A stretch of 64,000 nt of DNA from NCBI GenBank assembly GCA_000320545.1, contig ADNK01002458.1:1-64000 (forward strand). The letters run 5' to 3'. The notes below the pieces were generated by a model. That model ran no database searches. It was given only the letters and a program-made list of their open reading frames with translations, and was not told the DNA's origin. A program made the position numbers and the translations under genes. Positions 52,156-64,000 of this stretch are shown piece after piece; within the stretch, counting starts at the first letter, position 1; each line of letters opens with the position of its first letter. This DNA comes from Bigelowiella natans CCMP2755 (taxonomy: Eukaryota; Cercozoa; Chlorarachniophyceae).

Positions 52156-52240
52156 TTGTTTGTTTTCCTGCAATTTGGACGATGATAAGATTTGTCCCCC
52201 CGAGGTGATCATTCTTTAGTCCCTCTGCAGAAGCAACTTT
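52156..52240. promoter_or_regulatory. 85-bp bidirectional promoter candidate
   Basis: Only 85 bp lie between a candidate minus-strand ATG (52153-52155) and the plus-strand ATG at 52241, so any promoter must be shared or overlap the 5' untranslated regions. It contains a CCTCTGCAG that could instead be a splice acceptor for an upstream exon. Confidence 0.35.
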
Positions 52241-54946
52241 ATGGAAAACAAAATGAGCAACGACCAGAGCTCAGGCTCAAGCAAGTAAGTTTCGTCTGTT
52301 CGAGTAACATAGAAGAAGAAGAAGACAACCGCGATAACAAATTAGAATATATTACAATCAATAAAATACAGCAAAAGCGTGTCTCATTCCAGTGTTTTAA
52401 TCTTTCTTATCGCTAAAAAAGAAATCGACGAGAGAAGCGCAACAGATAGCTACGCCTCCATGTTCAGCACACCAGAGGAGGAGGAAGATGAATTCTTGTT
52501 GACCGTTATAAATCCGTTCCATTTTATGAGTGCGACAATGATATTTTCTCGATAAAGCATGCAGCTTTTTGACCACGTACAGCTGTGCTCCTGGAAAAGA
52601 GAACATCGCACTTCGATCTTCCATTCAGACTTAAAGTGGGAAATGGTTGCTGAAACGGTGTGATTTTCTACGAAGAAATACTGATCTATTTTGGAACAGC
52701 GACAACGTTTATTGCAAGAAATCAAAGCACAACCGGCACTCATCTCAGTGGAGAAAGAATGGCTGATGACCCCCAGGAACCCTTGGACAAGTTCGGCTTT
52801 GGTGATCTAATATCAAAAGAATTGTGTTTGAGAGGTACTTTTTCTCAGAGCCATCATCAGGCGAAAAGGTGGTTTTAATCTCCAAGACTACATGAGAATC
52901 AGACAGGTGAGTAAGGGAAGATGGTCTCTCATTCCCAGCAGCCACTCATTCTAGCCGTTGATTTTACGAAGGCGGATTACTCTCGATTCGAAGATTTCTC
53001 ACAAAACGTATACAAATTGATATCAGGAAGTCGAGAATCTTGCTAGAGAAGAATCTAGATTGCAAGAGGGTAAAAGGAAAATCGATTTGGTCACCACACT
53101 CCCACCCAAGCACAAGGAGAAAGACCACGAACGAAATGATCGTCTTTCTTCATCAACCACCCCAAGCACAGGGAGCGACGTTCTTCAACAGGTAATCAGA
53201 ACATTTATGTTCAAGAAACTTGACCAAAAGGATTGTGTCGTTGGGAAATTGTTTACATCTGCTTAGCTCGAGGCTGTAGGGAGCATGCTGCTAAAAAAAC
53301 TGGAGGCTTTTGGAATTCGGTGTGATATAGCTATCAGATTATAACAACTAACTCGGACAAACATCGGCAAACATGCTGTCACTAGTTTTCAACGATTTGT
53401 TATCCTGGATATATCATTTACTAATGTAGTGATTCTAATAGAGGCTATTATGTGCACAGATATCAATGCGATGCAACAGTCAAGTTTGGGATGTCAGAGA
53501 TAAGACAAGCATTTTGCAAATCACGGGCACGAGTACTTACAACATAAAATGTTACCCTTGTTTTCTGTTGATTCATTTTGCAAACATTGTTAGTGGAAAT
53601 CAGCGTACGAAAATGCTACCAAAGAGATTGGGGACCTTTCAAAGACACTCGAAATCCAGGTAGAACATCGTTCCTGCTATTATTCTATTTTTTTTACCAT
53701 ATGTATATATTTGTATGCACATACATATTTAAGTTTGTGCGCATGGAAATAAAAAGGAGTCCAAATTTAAGAATACGCTCAAAGAACTTACGAATTCACA
53801 TGAGGAGGTAGTAGTTTTGATGAGATTGTCTACTCCTTTCCGTTGAGGCAGCAAAATGCATGATGCAGAGTCTTTGTCTACCAGCAATACGCATTGCCTT
53901 CTACATATACCACAGGAAAAACTCAAGTTTCATAAAGAAGCAGAAGCTGCGAGAGCCAAATACCTCATCAGCCTGAAGAAGGTACAACTTGGTAAATTAA
54001 GAATCAAAGCGTAGGCAACTTGCGATGTGAAAGAAAACAAATTTAATGAGTGAATCCAGCGATGTGCCAACACAGCAACTATCTTCCTCATTCCTACAAA
54101 ATCTATGTTTGATGAACGACTATACTACTCGTAGGTCAAATCTACAGATAAAAAAAGTCGGGACTCGGATTTGAAGGTAACGAAGTTGTGTGTGGTTTTA
54201 TCGTCTTCTTACACTGCTACTCCTACACCATTATCATTATGATCATATTGAGATCAACGTTTTTACAACTGCTAAAGGTGATACTGATGGCAATGCTGTT
54301 TCATATCACATTTATTTAGGAGTTGGAGGCAAAAATGAAGGAGGAGCACGAGCAGAGCATGAAGAGTCTCGAAGCTAAACTGAAAAGTGACTACGAAGAC
54401 CAAATAAAGCAGGTATGAGTGTTGGTGGTTGAACGATGGAGCTGCTTCTTCTTCAAAACAGAGAGTGTTTGATGCATGTATTTCCGGTCATTTGGGAGAC
54501 GACATGAAAGTAGGTTTTAATCTGTAGATTCGAGTGTATTGTTGAGCACTAAGATGTGCCGGAGAAGACGAAATGAATTGCAAAAATAATGGTGAATGTC
54601 TAGATCCAAGCTGAATGTGCAGAGAAACTTCGCAAAGAGCAAGAAACGAATACAGAGAAACTTCGTAAAGAGCGAGAGGAGAATTCAAAGGCAATCCTTT
54701 TTTTCACACAGACTCATATAAATTCTACTCGGTGTTTGAGCTGTTGTTGGCCTTGAAAATCATCGTGCTTGTACTTGCTTCTCCTCCCCCTGATAATTTG
54801 CCACTCTTCCCACAATTAGAAATCTCAGAGAATCTCAGCGCAGTTGGTGCAGCTTGAAGACCAAGCTGGGAAGGTATTTTATCTTGCTGTATGCAATCAT
54901 TAAAAATGCTAATAGCATGAAATATATTAAGATATGCGTTGTTCGT

Positions 54947-54979
<33 letters not shown>

Positions 54980-56238
54980 TACCCTGCTGTTAATACTTGA
55001 TTCATTCGTATAGGAGATGCATATTATTGTTCTCACATTTGATTAAGAAGGTGCCTTCTCCCCATTCAATTCCTTTTGTCTATTGTTAGATGCTGAAGCG
55101 AAAATCTGAGAAGCTAGCCACAGCTCTCACACGTGTGAAGGAGCTCGAAGACGCTCTGGCAAAACTACACGAAACGTATGATGATGCACTGTTATCAGTC
55201 GAGGAAGTATTGCTATCAGCACCAGCCTACAATCTGCGTTCACTAATTTAGGTGCTCATCGGGACAAAAAGAGATCCGCAACAAACTTGCTGAAGAACGA
55301 AAAAAGGTATTATTATTCTTCGAGGGATGAAGCCTCAATCGACTGTGTTTTGTCTTAACTTTAAATGTTTCATCTTCTTCTTCTGTTTCTTCTTCTTCTT
55401 CTTCCCACGATTACATCAAATCGACCATTGAATACGCTCGTAGGTGGTGGATTGATAGATATAAATATTGATCTTTTCTCTTTCCCTATCATTTGAATGG
55501 GATTCTTCATCATTATCATGACAGACTAGAGCCGCATCGAAACAAGCCGATTTATTGAAGGATAGACTGGAAGCACAGACCAAGTAATGTCTGCCAGAGA
55601 ATACTATTAGCAATTCAATATTCGCTGCTTTGGTAACACAATATCTGAATAATTAGGGAGGAGAGAAAGAGGAGAGAGAGTGAAGCTACCGCTGCTGAAA
55701 AACTGGCCGAGCAACTAAAGGCCTGGACTCTGAATCTTGACATGACTTAACGAAAAAACATATGTGGTGACATTCGATCTTTCCTCTTCTTTCTCAGATT
55801 CTTGATCAAAGGCGAAAGGACGAGACCAAACGTCTAAAACAGAAGTACCGCGCAAGCAACGAATTCATTTTAATATGAGTAAAAGTGGTGAACCAGCTCA
55901 TCCTCCTTCTTGTAGGCACCAAGAAGAGCTGAACATGATTCATGAAAAGATTCAACACGGTATTGCAAAAAACAGAGTATACACGATAATTCCATCATCA
56001 TCAGTATGAATAACTTATTCTATTTAACAGTCATAGAAGGAAAAGACACTCAAATTCGCTCCTTCCAGAAACAAGCTGAACGGCTAAAGCTGAAGGTCTC
56101 AATATTTCGTGGATTTCGCACAAACTCAGAAAAGTGCTCACTATCTGTTGGCATATTAATCATTCTCTACGTTATGTGTTGACAATCCAGGTCGTAAAAC
56201 TCGAACAGTATCTTCTTGCGCAGAAGGACAATTTATGA
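52241..56238 (+). CDS. Coiled-coil protein (centrosomal/ciliary type candidate)
   Basis: Twenty-one plus-strand exons in phase: 52241-52284, 52749-52834, 52869-52906, 53027-53191, 53267-53319, 53460-53532, 53594-53659, 53757-53807, 53916-53981, 54135-54176, 54320-54412, 54604-54690, 54820-54873, 55090-55175, 55252-55306, 55525-55583, 55657-55720, 55798-55844, 55916-55959, 56031-56095, 56191-56238. They give about 461 residues. A short unique N-terminus (KFGFGDLISKELCL) precedes nearly continuous Glu/Lys-rich heptad-like helix from residue ~150. The C-terminus (EELNMIHEKIQHVIEGKDTQ, then VVKLEQYLLAQKDNL) resembles the end of CEP131/AZI1-type centrosomal coiled coils, but coiled coils mimic one another and this is tentative. 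Two introns begin with GC rather than GT (54691 and 55721). Most exons are 40-95 bp. Confidence 0.83.
54952..54980. repeat. (TG)n microsatellite in intron
   Basis: TG tract in the intron 54874-55089 of the coiled-coil gene. Confidence 0.85.
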
Positions 56239-57213
56239 CGAATCGTACACCCACGAATATCTACTGCCAGTATTATGTCCGTGAACATGTTCTAGTGTTG
56301 TGAATATGCGCTAATGTTGAGAAGAACTATGGTTATTGGAAGACTATACAGCAGTGCTTTATGCAATGACAGGCGTCGCCTGACTTTATAGCATGCTGGT
56401 CATGTACTCTCATAAAAAGCGAAATGAATGTATTAAATACTATCTTACAGTTGACATGTGGCAGAAGCCAACAGCCGAAGGTGAAGAGAAAAATATTTAC
56501 AACATTATTTCTATCTTTCCAACATGCAAGCAGCATGATCAAGTGTACATATAAGAGACGGATCTTACCGCCAGCAAGCAGCATGATCAAATATGCTAGC
56601 TAGCTAGTACGCACACATCTAGACATCATATGCGCTAAATGCGACATACGCATCACGTCATACTGATAAGGCTAGCAGGCTATAGCAGGTCCGCGATACT
56701 GAGTTGCGTTCAACGTACGTACGTGCTCATTTCATTGTAGCTGACAACTGCACCGCCTACTGCTAACAGGTGCCACATGGCTAGATGGCTAGATGAGGCT
56801 ACATGCGTGCACCGCAGCTTCGGGTCGAGCTGCATCAACATTTGAATACACACAATGACGCACACAAACTGCTGGGCGCACATGTGCTAGCTAGCTAGTT
56901 TGTGTGAAGCACGAGATCGAGCAGGCTACAGCTGGATATTACATACTAGCATACTAGCATACGCATATGCATCAGCTGCATGCATCAATCGCCGGACAAG
57001 ATTTCTTGCAGTCCTGCAATTGCATTAAGAGCGTGCGCTAATAATGCCTGCTGCACACATGAAACTTGCGTTTTGCGATGTTGCTTTCCAATGTTTTACA
57101 TGTTCATTTTCCTGTAGTTGTTCCGTGCTTCATTTGGCGAAATATGGATGTGCATGCATGCTGCTCTATCTATGCCACTTTAGGATTTTTGTGACAACTA
57201 CAGTGTTGCTAAC
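56239..57213. other. Tail-to-tail intergenic region, CTAG-rich
   Basis: Between convergent gene ends. GCTAGCTAGC, CATGCAT and TACGTACGTAC words cluster at 56590-57000. No exon was found. Confidence 0.55.
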
Positions 57214-57625
57214 CTAAGACGTATTAGTCGGATTGACTTCCAGTATTTGCGGTAGCTCTACTCGCCTATATTCATCGGGAAGCTCAAACATCGATTGGGG
57301 TACCTAAAGATAACAACGACGAAGATGAAGAAGAAGATGATGATAATAACAAATTTGAAATCTATTTCCGTTTTGCCTTTCGATCGAGGCAGCATGTGGC
57401 GACTAATAGGACATATGGACGACGTTCATAGTAGAACTCTCAAAGACTAATCATGCAACTATGGTTGAATGCAATAATAAGTTTCCGTAGAAGCAAAAGC
57501 AATGATTCTTTGTGCAGCCAGCGGGGGGAAAGTAGTGAGTTACACAAAAGAAATTCTGTGACAGAATCCGATAAAATGGGATATAGTTTGTTGTTGCACA
57601 TAGTGGTAGTTGAGTGTAGAGCTAT

Positions 57626-57656
<31 letters not shown>

Positions 57657-57806
57657 GCCAATGGTAAGCAACCATTTCAGTGCCAATGTCACATTCTGCG
57701 AAAGTCACATCCGCAGATATTGTAGGGAAGACTGGCAGAGTCAACTTAATCGGAAACCCCTCTATGGATAAGGAATAAGGAGGAGTGGTGGGGTCGTGAG
57801 GATGAT

Positions 57807-57848
<42 letters not shown>

Positions 57849-57964
57849 GGGGGAGGAGGAGGAGGAAAGGAGGAGGGACTAGCACAACATTAAACGCTAT
57901 GATGACGAGGAGCCATGTATCGAGCGAGCCGGAGGTGATCATTTCTCGCAGAATATCCATTCCC

Positions 57965-57995
<31 letters not shown>

Positions 57996-59952
57996 CAGTG
58001 TTTGTACAGGAGGTGTAGTAGTAACATGTTGCTGCACGCATCCTCAATTCACAGTAGTACCTGGCATCTTGACAGTAAGAAAATTACGTAGCTTACTGAT
58101 GTTTGGATGGTGTGGTGCAACCTATATCATAATTATCATCATTATCATCATCATCATCATCACCATACCGATGGCGAAGGAAGACATGAGCTCTACAAAT
58201 AGGTGCTACATCCATTCTAATAAGTTGTGTAAAGCGCTCACAGGCGCGCACACACACACAAACACACAAATACACAAACACACACCACATGCGACGATGC
58301 ACGTAATGCGCACGTACCAGATCTAGCAGGGTAACGACCATGTTCTTGGTAATGGGAAAATCGTCTATACCGAGCAACAATCAATCAATGTGTCAAGATG
58401 ACGATGATGATGATGATGATGATGATAATGACGATAGTGATATGATGATGATGGAAGTAGTACTGCTATTGATTCTAAGCTTCCTCCCTCTTTTGCTACT
58501 TCTTCTTCTTCTTCTAATCTGTCCTTTTTATCATCAATCTCACATGGACGACTGACTACTGGCGAGATGAGTTATTGCATACCACACATATGGATCTCCG
58601 GTTTAACTTCACGTGTGTTTGACTCCACGATCCTCCTCCTACTCAATGCCTCTATTGCCTGTTGTTTGATTGCAGAGCTCATTAGGGGAGGGAGAGACGT
58701 TCTGGTGGTGGGCCGTGTGGAAATAATACGCCAAAAACGAGGGTCTTGATTAAGCTTTTTTCTAACAAATGGTGATCCACGCAGATGTGAGATGATCAAC
58801 ATCAACTTACTTGCTCTCTAGCCTTCTTTAGTTGTTTCTGTTTTTGTTTGTCATTTCTGGTGCTAACAGTAGTAGAGGGGCTGCTGCTGCTGCTGCTGCT
58901 GCTCTCGCCGTTAACTCCGACATCAGTGGCTCCCATCATCCGTCCTTCTACTAGTCCCACGTCGCTGCTCGCATACTTGAGATAGGTATCCATCTGCCTC
59001 TTGGAGGGGGGATGGGGAGGGGTAAGCGAATCGTGTGGCTCAAAGTCGCTGTCATCATTGTCTTCTTCGTCACTGCCTTCTTCTTCTTCTTCTTCTTCTT
59101 CTTCTTCTTCGTTATTGGGGTTGTTGCCAATGTATTGCTTCGAGTTCACGCCTTGGAGTAGCATGAAAGCAGCAAGTGTGAAAAGGACAACGACGATCAG
59201 CACACACACACACACACACACACACACGTTCATACAAACGAGGAAGTAGAATGGAGGAAAAAGTGAGGAGATGATCAGAGGAAAGAGTCAGAGGAATGAG
59301 AAGACAGCACTGCCAGCTTTCAATGATACATGAGTGATAATTGCGCGCACACACACAAACCTCTCTTTCCAGTCCTCTCCTCCTCATCTCTTTCTAACAG
59401 TTTCTGGAGGAGAGATGAGAGTCAGTGAGTGAGGGGGAGATTGAGAGAAAGAGAGAGAGAAATAATGAAAACAAAATATCCCATTCCTTGTTGAATTTGG
59501 TAGACAACCTCATTTTCCTCTTCTTCTTCTTCCTCCTCAGCCTTTGCTTTGGCTTCACTGGATACGATTAAATATCTCCCTCACAACAATCGATACAATT
59601 CAATTCAATTCGTTGGAATCACAGAACAAACTGACGGCAGCAGCAGCTAGTACACTGCTTTGTGTTGTAAATGGAGGAACTTGCACACTTTCCCTCCCCC
59701 TTCCCCTACTCCTCCTCCTCATCATCATTATCATCGTCATCATTCTCATCATTATGCGGCAGGAAGAATCTTACCGAAGATGTTGCGTCAATTCTGTGGC
59801 GGAAGTCGGTCCATTTGAATTCTCCTTGAACGCCTTAATGACGCGTGATCATGATAACATTATTCTCCTCCTCCTCCTCATCATCATGTTGTACGATATT
59901 AGCACCACCATCATCATAACTCCTCCTCCTCCTCCTCCTCCTCCTCCTCCTG

Positions 59953-59986
<34 letters not shown>

Positions 59987-60591
59987 GCACCTTGATCTCT
60001 TCCGAGCTCATATGCTCCATACGTAGTGTCTGTTGCAAAACAATAATACGCCAACAACAACAACAACAACAACGCAGTCGTAAGAACAACCTTAACATCG
60101 TCATCATCATCATCATTGTCGATCTAAATGCTTCTCCTCCTACTACTACTACTACTACTACTACGACTACTCTCGTTCCATCCTCCTCCTCCTTCCTCCC
60201 CCTCCTCCTCCTACTACTCATGTTCGCTGTTTGAATGTATTATTATTAGTAGTAGTAGTAGTAGCGGTAGTTAGTTGCTGGTACGTGTAAGATCTGAAGC
60301 TTGAGCACGTTAAAGACTCTCGTGTCATAGTTGCCGACTTTGCCAGTCTAATGATGATCATTTTATCGATAAAATAATAATAATATGATACTCATTTCTT
60401 CGTGCTGCTTGCACACGTGTGTATCGATAAGGAGGAGGAGGGGGAGGAGGAGGAGGAGGAGGAGGAGAAGGAGAGGAAGGGGACTTCGTGAAGCAGCAGA
60501 GCAGAAGAATACAACCCACCTTTTCCGACGTGAATATCATGCCGCTAGTAGCTCTTTGGAATTGCAAGTGACCTTGATGAAACGGTGATGA

Positions 60592-60624
<33 letters not shown>

Positions 60625-60884
60625 AACGATGCCGTCAGCTCTGCTGCTATTATTGTGTTTTTATTGTTATTGTTGTCGTTATCATCATCGTCGCTATTAT
60701 CACAACCAATCCATATAATTGCTATGACTCTATCTTTCTAAAGTTGCTCGCTCTTGCTTTTTTCTTAGCAGCATTGTGCGACAGTGAGAGTAGTAAGAAT
60801 TGTAGCAAATGATAGCAAGCAGGACCAGGAATAAAAGTCCTTTGGTTTGGATTGCTCATAAAGGCAGATACCTAGAGAGAAGTG

Positions 60885-60915
<31 letters not shown>

Positions 60916-61267
60916 GAGGAGGAGGAGGAGGAGGAGGAGGAGAAGGAGGAGGAAAAAAAGAGAAGAAGAGATCATTGAAGCAGCAGGTTCTATCATCGTT
61001 GTTATACTTTATCTCATTTTTATCTCATTGTTATCAATATCAGAGCAGTATTAGATTCTCATCACCATCACCTCCTTATCTATGATCTTCTCCCAATGCT
61101 TTCCCATTTTTTCCTTCTTAAGCCTATCGTTTTGCTGCCCCCCACCCCCTCCTCCTTGTATGACAGCGTATGTCTTAGCCTCATTGTTCATTAAGAGGCC
61201 ACTAAACTGCTTTCCACGTCGGAAGTTAAATAGGAATGCGATGTTTCCTCTAAATAATGTTTATGAA

Positions 61268-61306
<39 letters not shown>

Positions 61307-61708
61307 TGCGAGGGTGGCTGGTTTCTGGTTGCGCGAGCAACTTGTAAATAGCGTCATCATCATTGTCATTATCATCATCATCATCGTCATCATCATCGAT
61401 ATAGTGATTGTGGTGCTCAGAAATGCCATCCAATTGGGCATGCAGCTATCGAGAAAGAAACACGAATAAAAATGTTATTGAAACATAGGTGCAGCTTGGT
61501 GATGTTACTGCATGTCCAAATGAATGTTATTTAATCTACAACGCCGTCGCTACTCGACTGATAATTGAGCTCGGAGCTCATCATTTGGTTCATAATTCAT
61601 ACCGCTGCCAGCGAAAAGATTTGAGGCCGATTAACGTAGCTTGCACACGCACCGAGTTCCCTGCTCACCACCAGAAAGCAGCAGTCGGTCCTCGTGATAA
61701 TACATGAT

Positions 61709-61749
<41 letters not shown>

Positions 61750-62196
61750 AACATATGCGCTCTTCTTCCGCTCAAGATGATGCACGTCTCAGCGCTGATA
61801 GATAGCAACAACCTCTCTTCCAGATTTGAATTGTATCAGAAGGGCAAAACGATGACAAGAACGGAATCCAAGACCTAAGAGCAACAACAACAACAACAAG
61901 TAGAAGCTGACAATGAGACCTCATTCCTAATGCATCGTTCAGGCAAAGATGCGCTATGACAGCTGACTGACTGACTAAGTGAGTGAGTGAGTGAGTGATC
62001 GCCTTCTGCTGCTACTGCTGCTCAATTGCCACACTACTGCAACAACAGCAGCCACAACGATTTTCTGCTGCTAATACAACTACCCACTACTACTCACCGA
62101 AAACGCCAATCAAGACGGATGTAGAGGTCCTGCGTCGTGTGATTGATAATAGACCAGAATGAGGATGATGATGAGGAGAAAGGATATGTCAACGAT

Positions 62197-62237
<41 letters not shown>

Positions 62238-62631
62238 CAAGTAGGTGGTGGCATACTAAGACAAAATACTCATCATCGAGCACTGATATGTGGAAAGGGA
62301 AAGGAAAGAGGATGATGATGATGATGATGAAATGATGGGCATCACACCTTGAGCCTCTCGACGCTTTCTCGGATTTGAGTGGCCCTTACTCGGATATCAT
62401 CGCCAACCTAGGAATCAGACGACAATTACGATGTTTTGGATGATAATGACTGTAAAGGATAAGTATAGCACAAGTAGCAGTATACAAATGCCGATTATAT
62501 CAAAGATGGCGTGTACCTGTTTCTTAGCTTCAGACCAGAGAATTCGAATGTTGTCTGATATATTATTGCGTAGTATATTTGAAAATCAAATTGGAAGACG
62601 ATGGAATGATACGCTGTAGTAAATAAATAAA

Positions 62632-62675
<44 letters not shown>

Positions 62676-62940
62676 TATAATATGCTTGCTTGGGATGTGA
62701 TATATGTATCAGAATCCTACCATCATTTTGTCCCAAATGTGGCATTCATGATCAATACTTAGTACTACCGAAATTTCCATAGCTGATAGCTTCATTTAGG
62801 GCAGACCAGCCTTCTTTATTTCCTTTCGAAAAGAAGTTGTGTATTTTTTCCTAACGTTCCCGTGTTGGTCCTCCTCACCGTCACTCAAAAGTGTCTTCAT
62901 GTGCAATGAAAAACCTTACGCTCTCACGCGCGCGCGTGCG

Positions 62941-62990
<50 letters not shown>

Positions 62991-64000
62991 ATTTGTAGCC
63001 AGGGAGCTGATTATTCTCTTTACTGTATGCAGAAGAGCATGGTAGTAGTAGTAGTAGTAGCAGTAGTAGTAGTAGTAGTATGTTCACTTACTTTGTTTGA
63101 TTTTAGCTCCATGCTTAATCAAAATGATGATGCATTCGGTTCGGCCTAACATCGCGGCTAGCACTAGCGCCGTGTTTCCATAGCTAAACCGGTTTGTTAT
63201 ATATAGATTAATGTTAGGAGGAACATTCTAATTTTGAGAAATCAAAAATATATCGAGAAGGGGCGACCTATCTTGAGAGTTAACATCATATTTTTGCTCT
63301 TCCAATAGTTTCTGGATTAGCAGGCGTAGAGGCAATAAATAGCGGATGTGAAGAAATGACCAATCATACATGATTTTTGTGCAATGACGGCTGTCTACTA
63401 CAGTAAGTTCTGCTACCACCTTGAGAGACTTGGCATCATTCTCACAAACCATCCTGTGCATTCGTAGCGTGCGCTGATATTCGCGAGGAAAAATTGACAC
63501 GGAAACACAAAACGACGATTTATCATGGTCATAGGTCCATTTTTTCCCCTTGCCATCATCGTCGTGGTCTTGCAGAGGTGCCTTTACTAGGTAGCGATCA
63601 ATCTCCTAAGGTGCAGCAAAGGTAATGACAACGACGATGACGACGACAGGGCTAGTTGTTAAGATTTGTGCGTGCTCTGCATCACTCCTGCCAAAGGAAC
63701 GATGAGGAAATAAGGAGGGTATTTTATGTGTCTGCCCTTGTGGTGTTGCTCATCATGGTGGTACAAAAACAACAACCGAAAATGCCCTGAAATCGTAGAC
63801 GTCTTTTGATTCAAGAAGCAGCTCTTTTTTCTTCCCAGATTTCAAAGCTGCGCCGTCGACGAGATCGATACTCACTGTAACCTTTGATATTGATATGATG
63901 GCGCATATATTAGAGTTCGAAATGAAGTAGAAATTCAGCACATACAACTTACCAATGGGTAGGGGACAACAACATCGTTTTCATCTTCATCCAGGGTGCC
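57214..64000 (-). CDS. ANKRD13-like ankyrin-repeat protein (partial at 5' end)
   Basis: Twenty-five minus-strand exons in phase: 63953-64000, 63777-63881, 63420-63605, 63268-63311, 63092-63183, 62769-62813, 62517-62554, 62348-62407, 62098-62129, 61813-61874, 61603-61660, 61072-61249, 60826-60871, 60520-60572, 60285-60347, 59991-60029, 59775-59833, 59509-59557, 58811-59137, 58586-58754, 58318-58364, 58026-58042, 57907-57944, 57673-57761, 57214-57303. About 677 residues are visible. Ankyrin repeats (YGNTALVLAAMLGRTEC, GWSALNEAISYGNFDNI) are followed by the ANKRD13 GPCR-chaperone domain: LYIRLDWRFRSWIPFL, CPSDTIQIWKRGNSV, LKSFRWQRGN and GFPIKLTLPVFPTISADVTF. Animal ANKRD13 proteins bind ubiquitinated membrane cargo through C-terminal UIM motifs. 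Here the protein stops 50 residues after GFPIKL, and no UIM is seen. An N-terminal extension of ~110 residues before the repeats is not recognised. One exon is 17 bp. Confidence 0.92.
57810..57846. repeat. (GA)n microsatellite in intron
   Basis: GA tract (CT on the coding strand) in the intron 57762-57906 of the ANKRD13-like gene. Confidence 0.9.
61272..61305. repeat. (GT)n microsatellite in intron
   Basis: GT tract (AC on the coding strand) in the intron 61250-61602 of the ANKRD13-like gene, close to the acceptor at 61250. Confidence 0.9.
62944..62984. repeat. (GT)n microsatellite in intron
   Basis: GT tract preceded by CGCGCGCG in the intron 62814-63091 of the ANKRD13-like gene. Confidence 0.9.

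Overview
This window is nuclear DNA of a microbial eukaryote with a very intron-rich genome. Coding sequence is broken into short exons, mostly with GT-AG introns that carry a polypyrimidine tract, and many introns are stuffed with microsatellites. Nearly every gene had to be rebuilt by matching intron phase across exon junctions. One product, the DUF2358-SOUL protein, starts with a signal peptide followed by an Arg/Ser-rich segment. That is the layout of proteins imported into a secondary plastid. The segment has no Phe at +1, which fits a chlorarachniophyte-type alga better than a diatom or cryptophyte, but this is inference from one gene.

Layout. (1) 2-5871, plus: a presenilin-like polytopic membrane protein, 5' end outside the window, with one catalytic Asp position read as Asn. 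(2) 7399-10433, minus: two FHA-like domains fused to a PP2C phosphatase. (3) 12218-12903, minus: small basic protein. (4) 15335-21468, minus: Nup133/ELYS-type nucleoporin, divergent from (5) 21791-25276, plus: DUF2358-SOUL heme-binding protein. (6) 25885-27712, minus: CstF-64. (7) 28961-44063, plus: a HECT ubiquitin ligase of about 4370 residues. (8) 44952-46322, minus: ankyrin-repeat protein, divergent from (9) 46792-48350, plus: SPRTN-type protease. (10) 49483-52155, minus: poorly resolved coding region(s), divergent by only 85 bp from (11) 52241-56238, plus: coiled-coil protein in 21 exons. (12) 57214-64000, minus: ANKRD13-like protein, 5' end outside the window.

The genes do not form an operon or an obvious pathway. 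Housekeeping functions dominate: mRNA 3'-end processing, nuclear pore, ubiquitin and DNA-protein crosslink repair. Genes tend to alternate in divergent and convergent pairs. Two classes of non-coding DNA are visible. Introns hold di- and trinucleotide repeats. The 0.6-2.4 kb gaps, mostly beyond gene 3' ends, are nearly free of long microsatellites and rich in CTAG, GCTAGC and GCATGC words; two of them also hold imperfect dispersed or tandem repeats. I saw no tRNA, rRNA, transposase, CRISPR array or prokaryotic-type feature.
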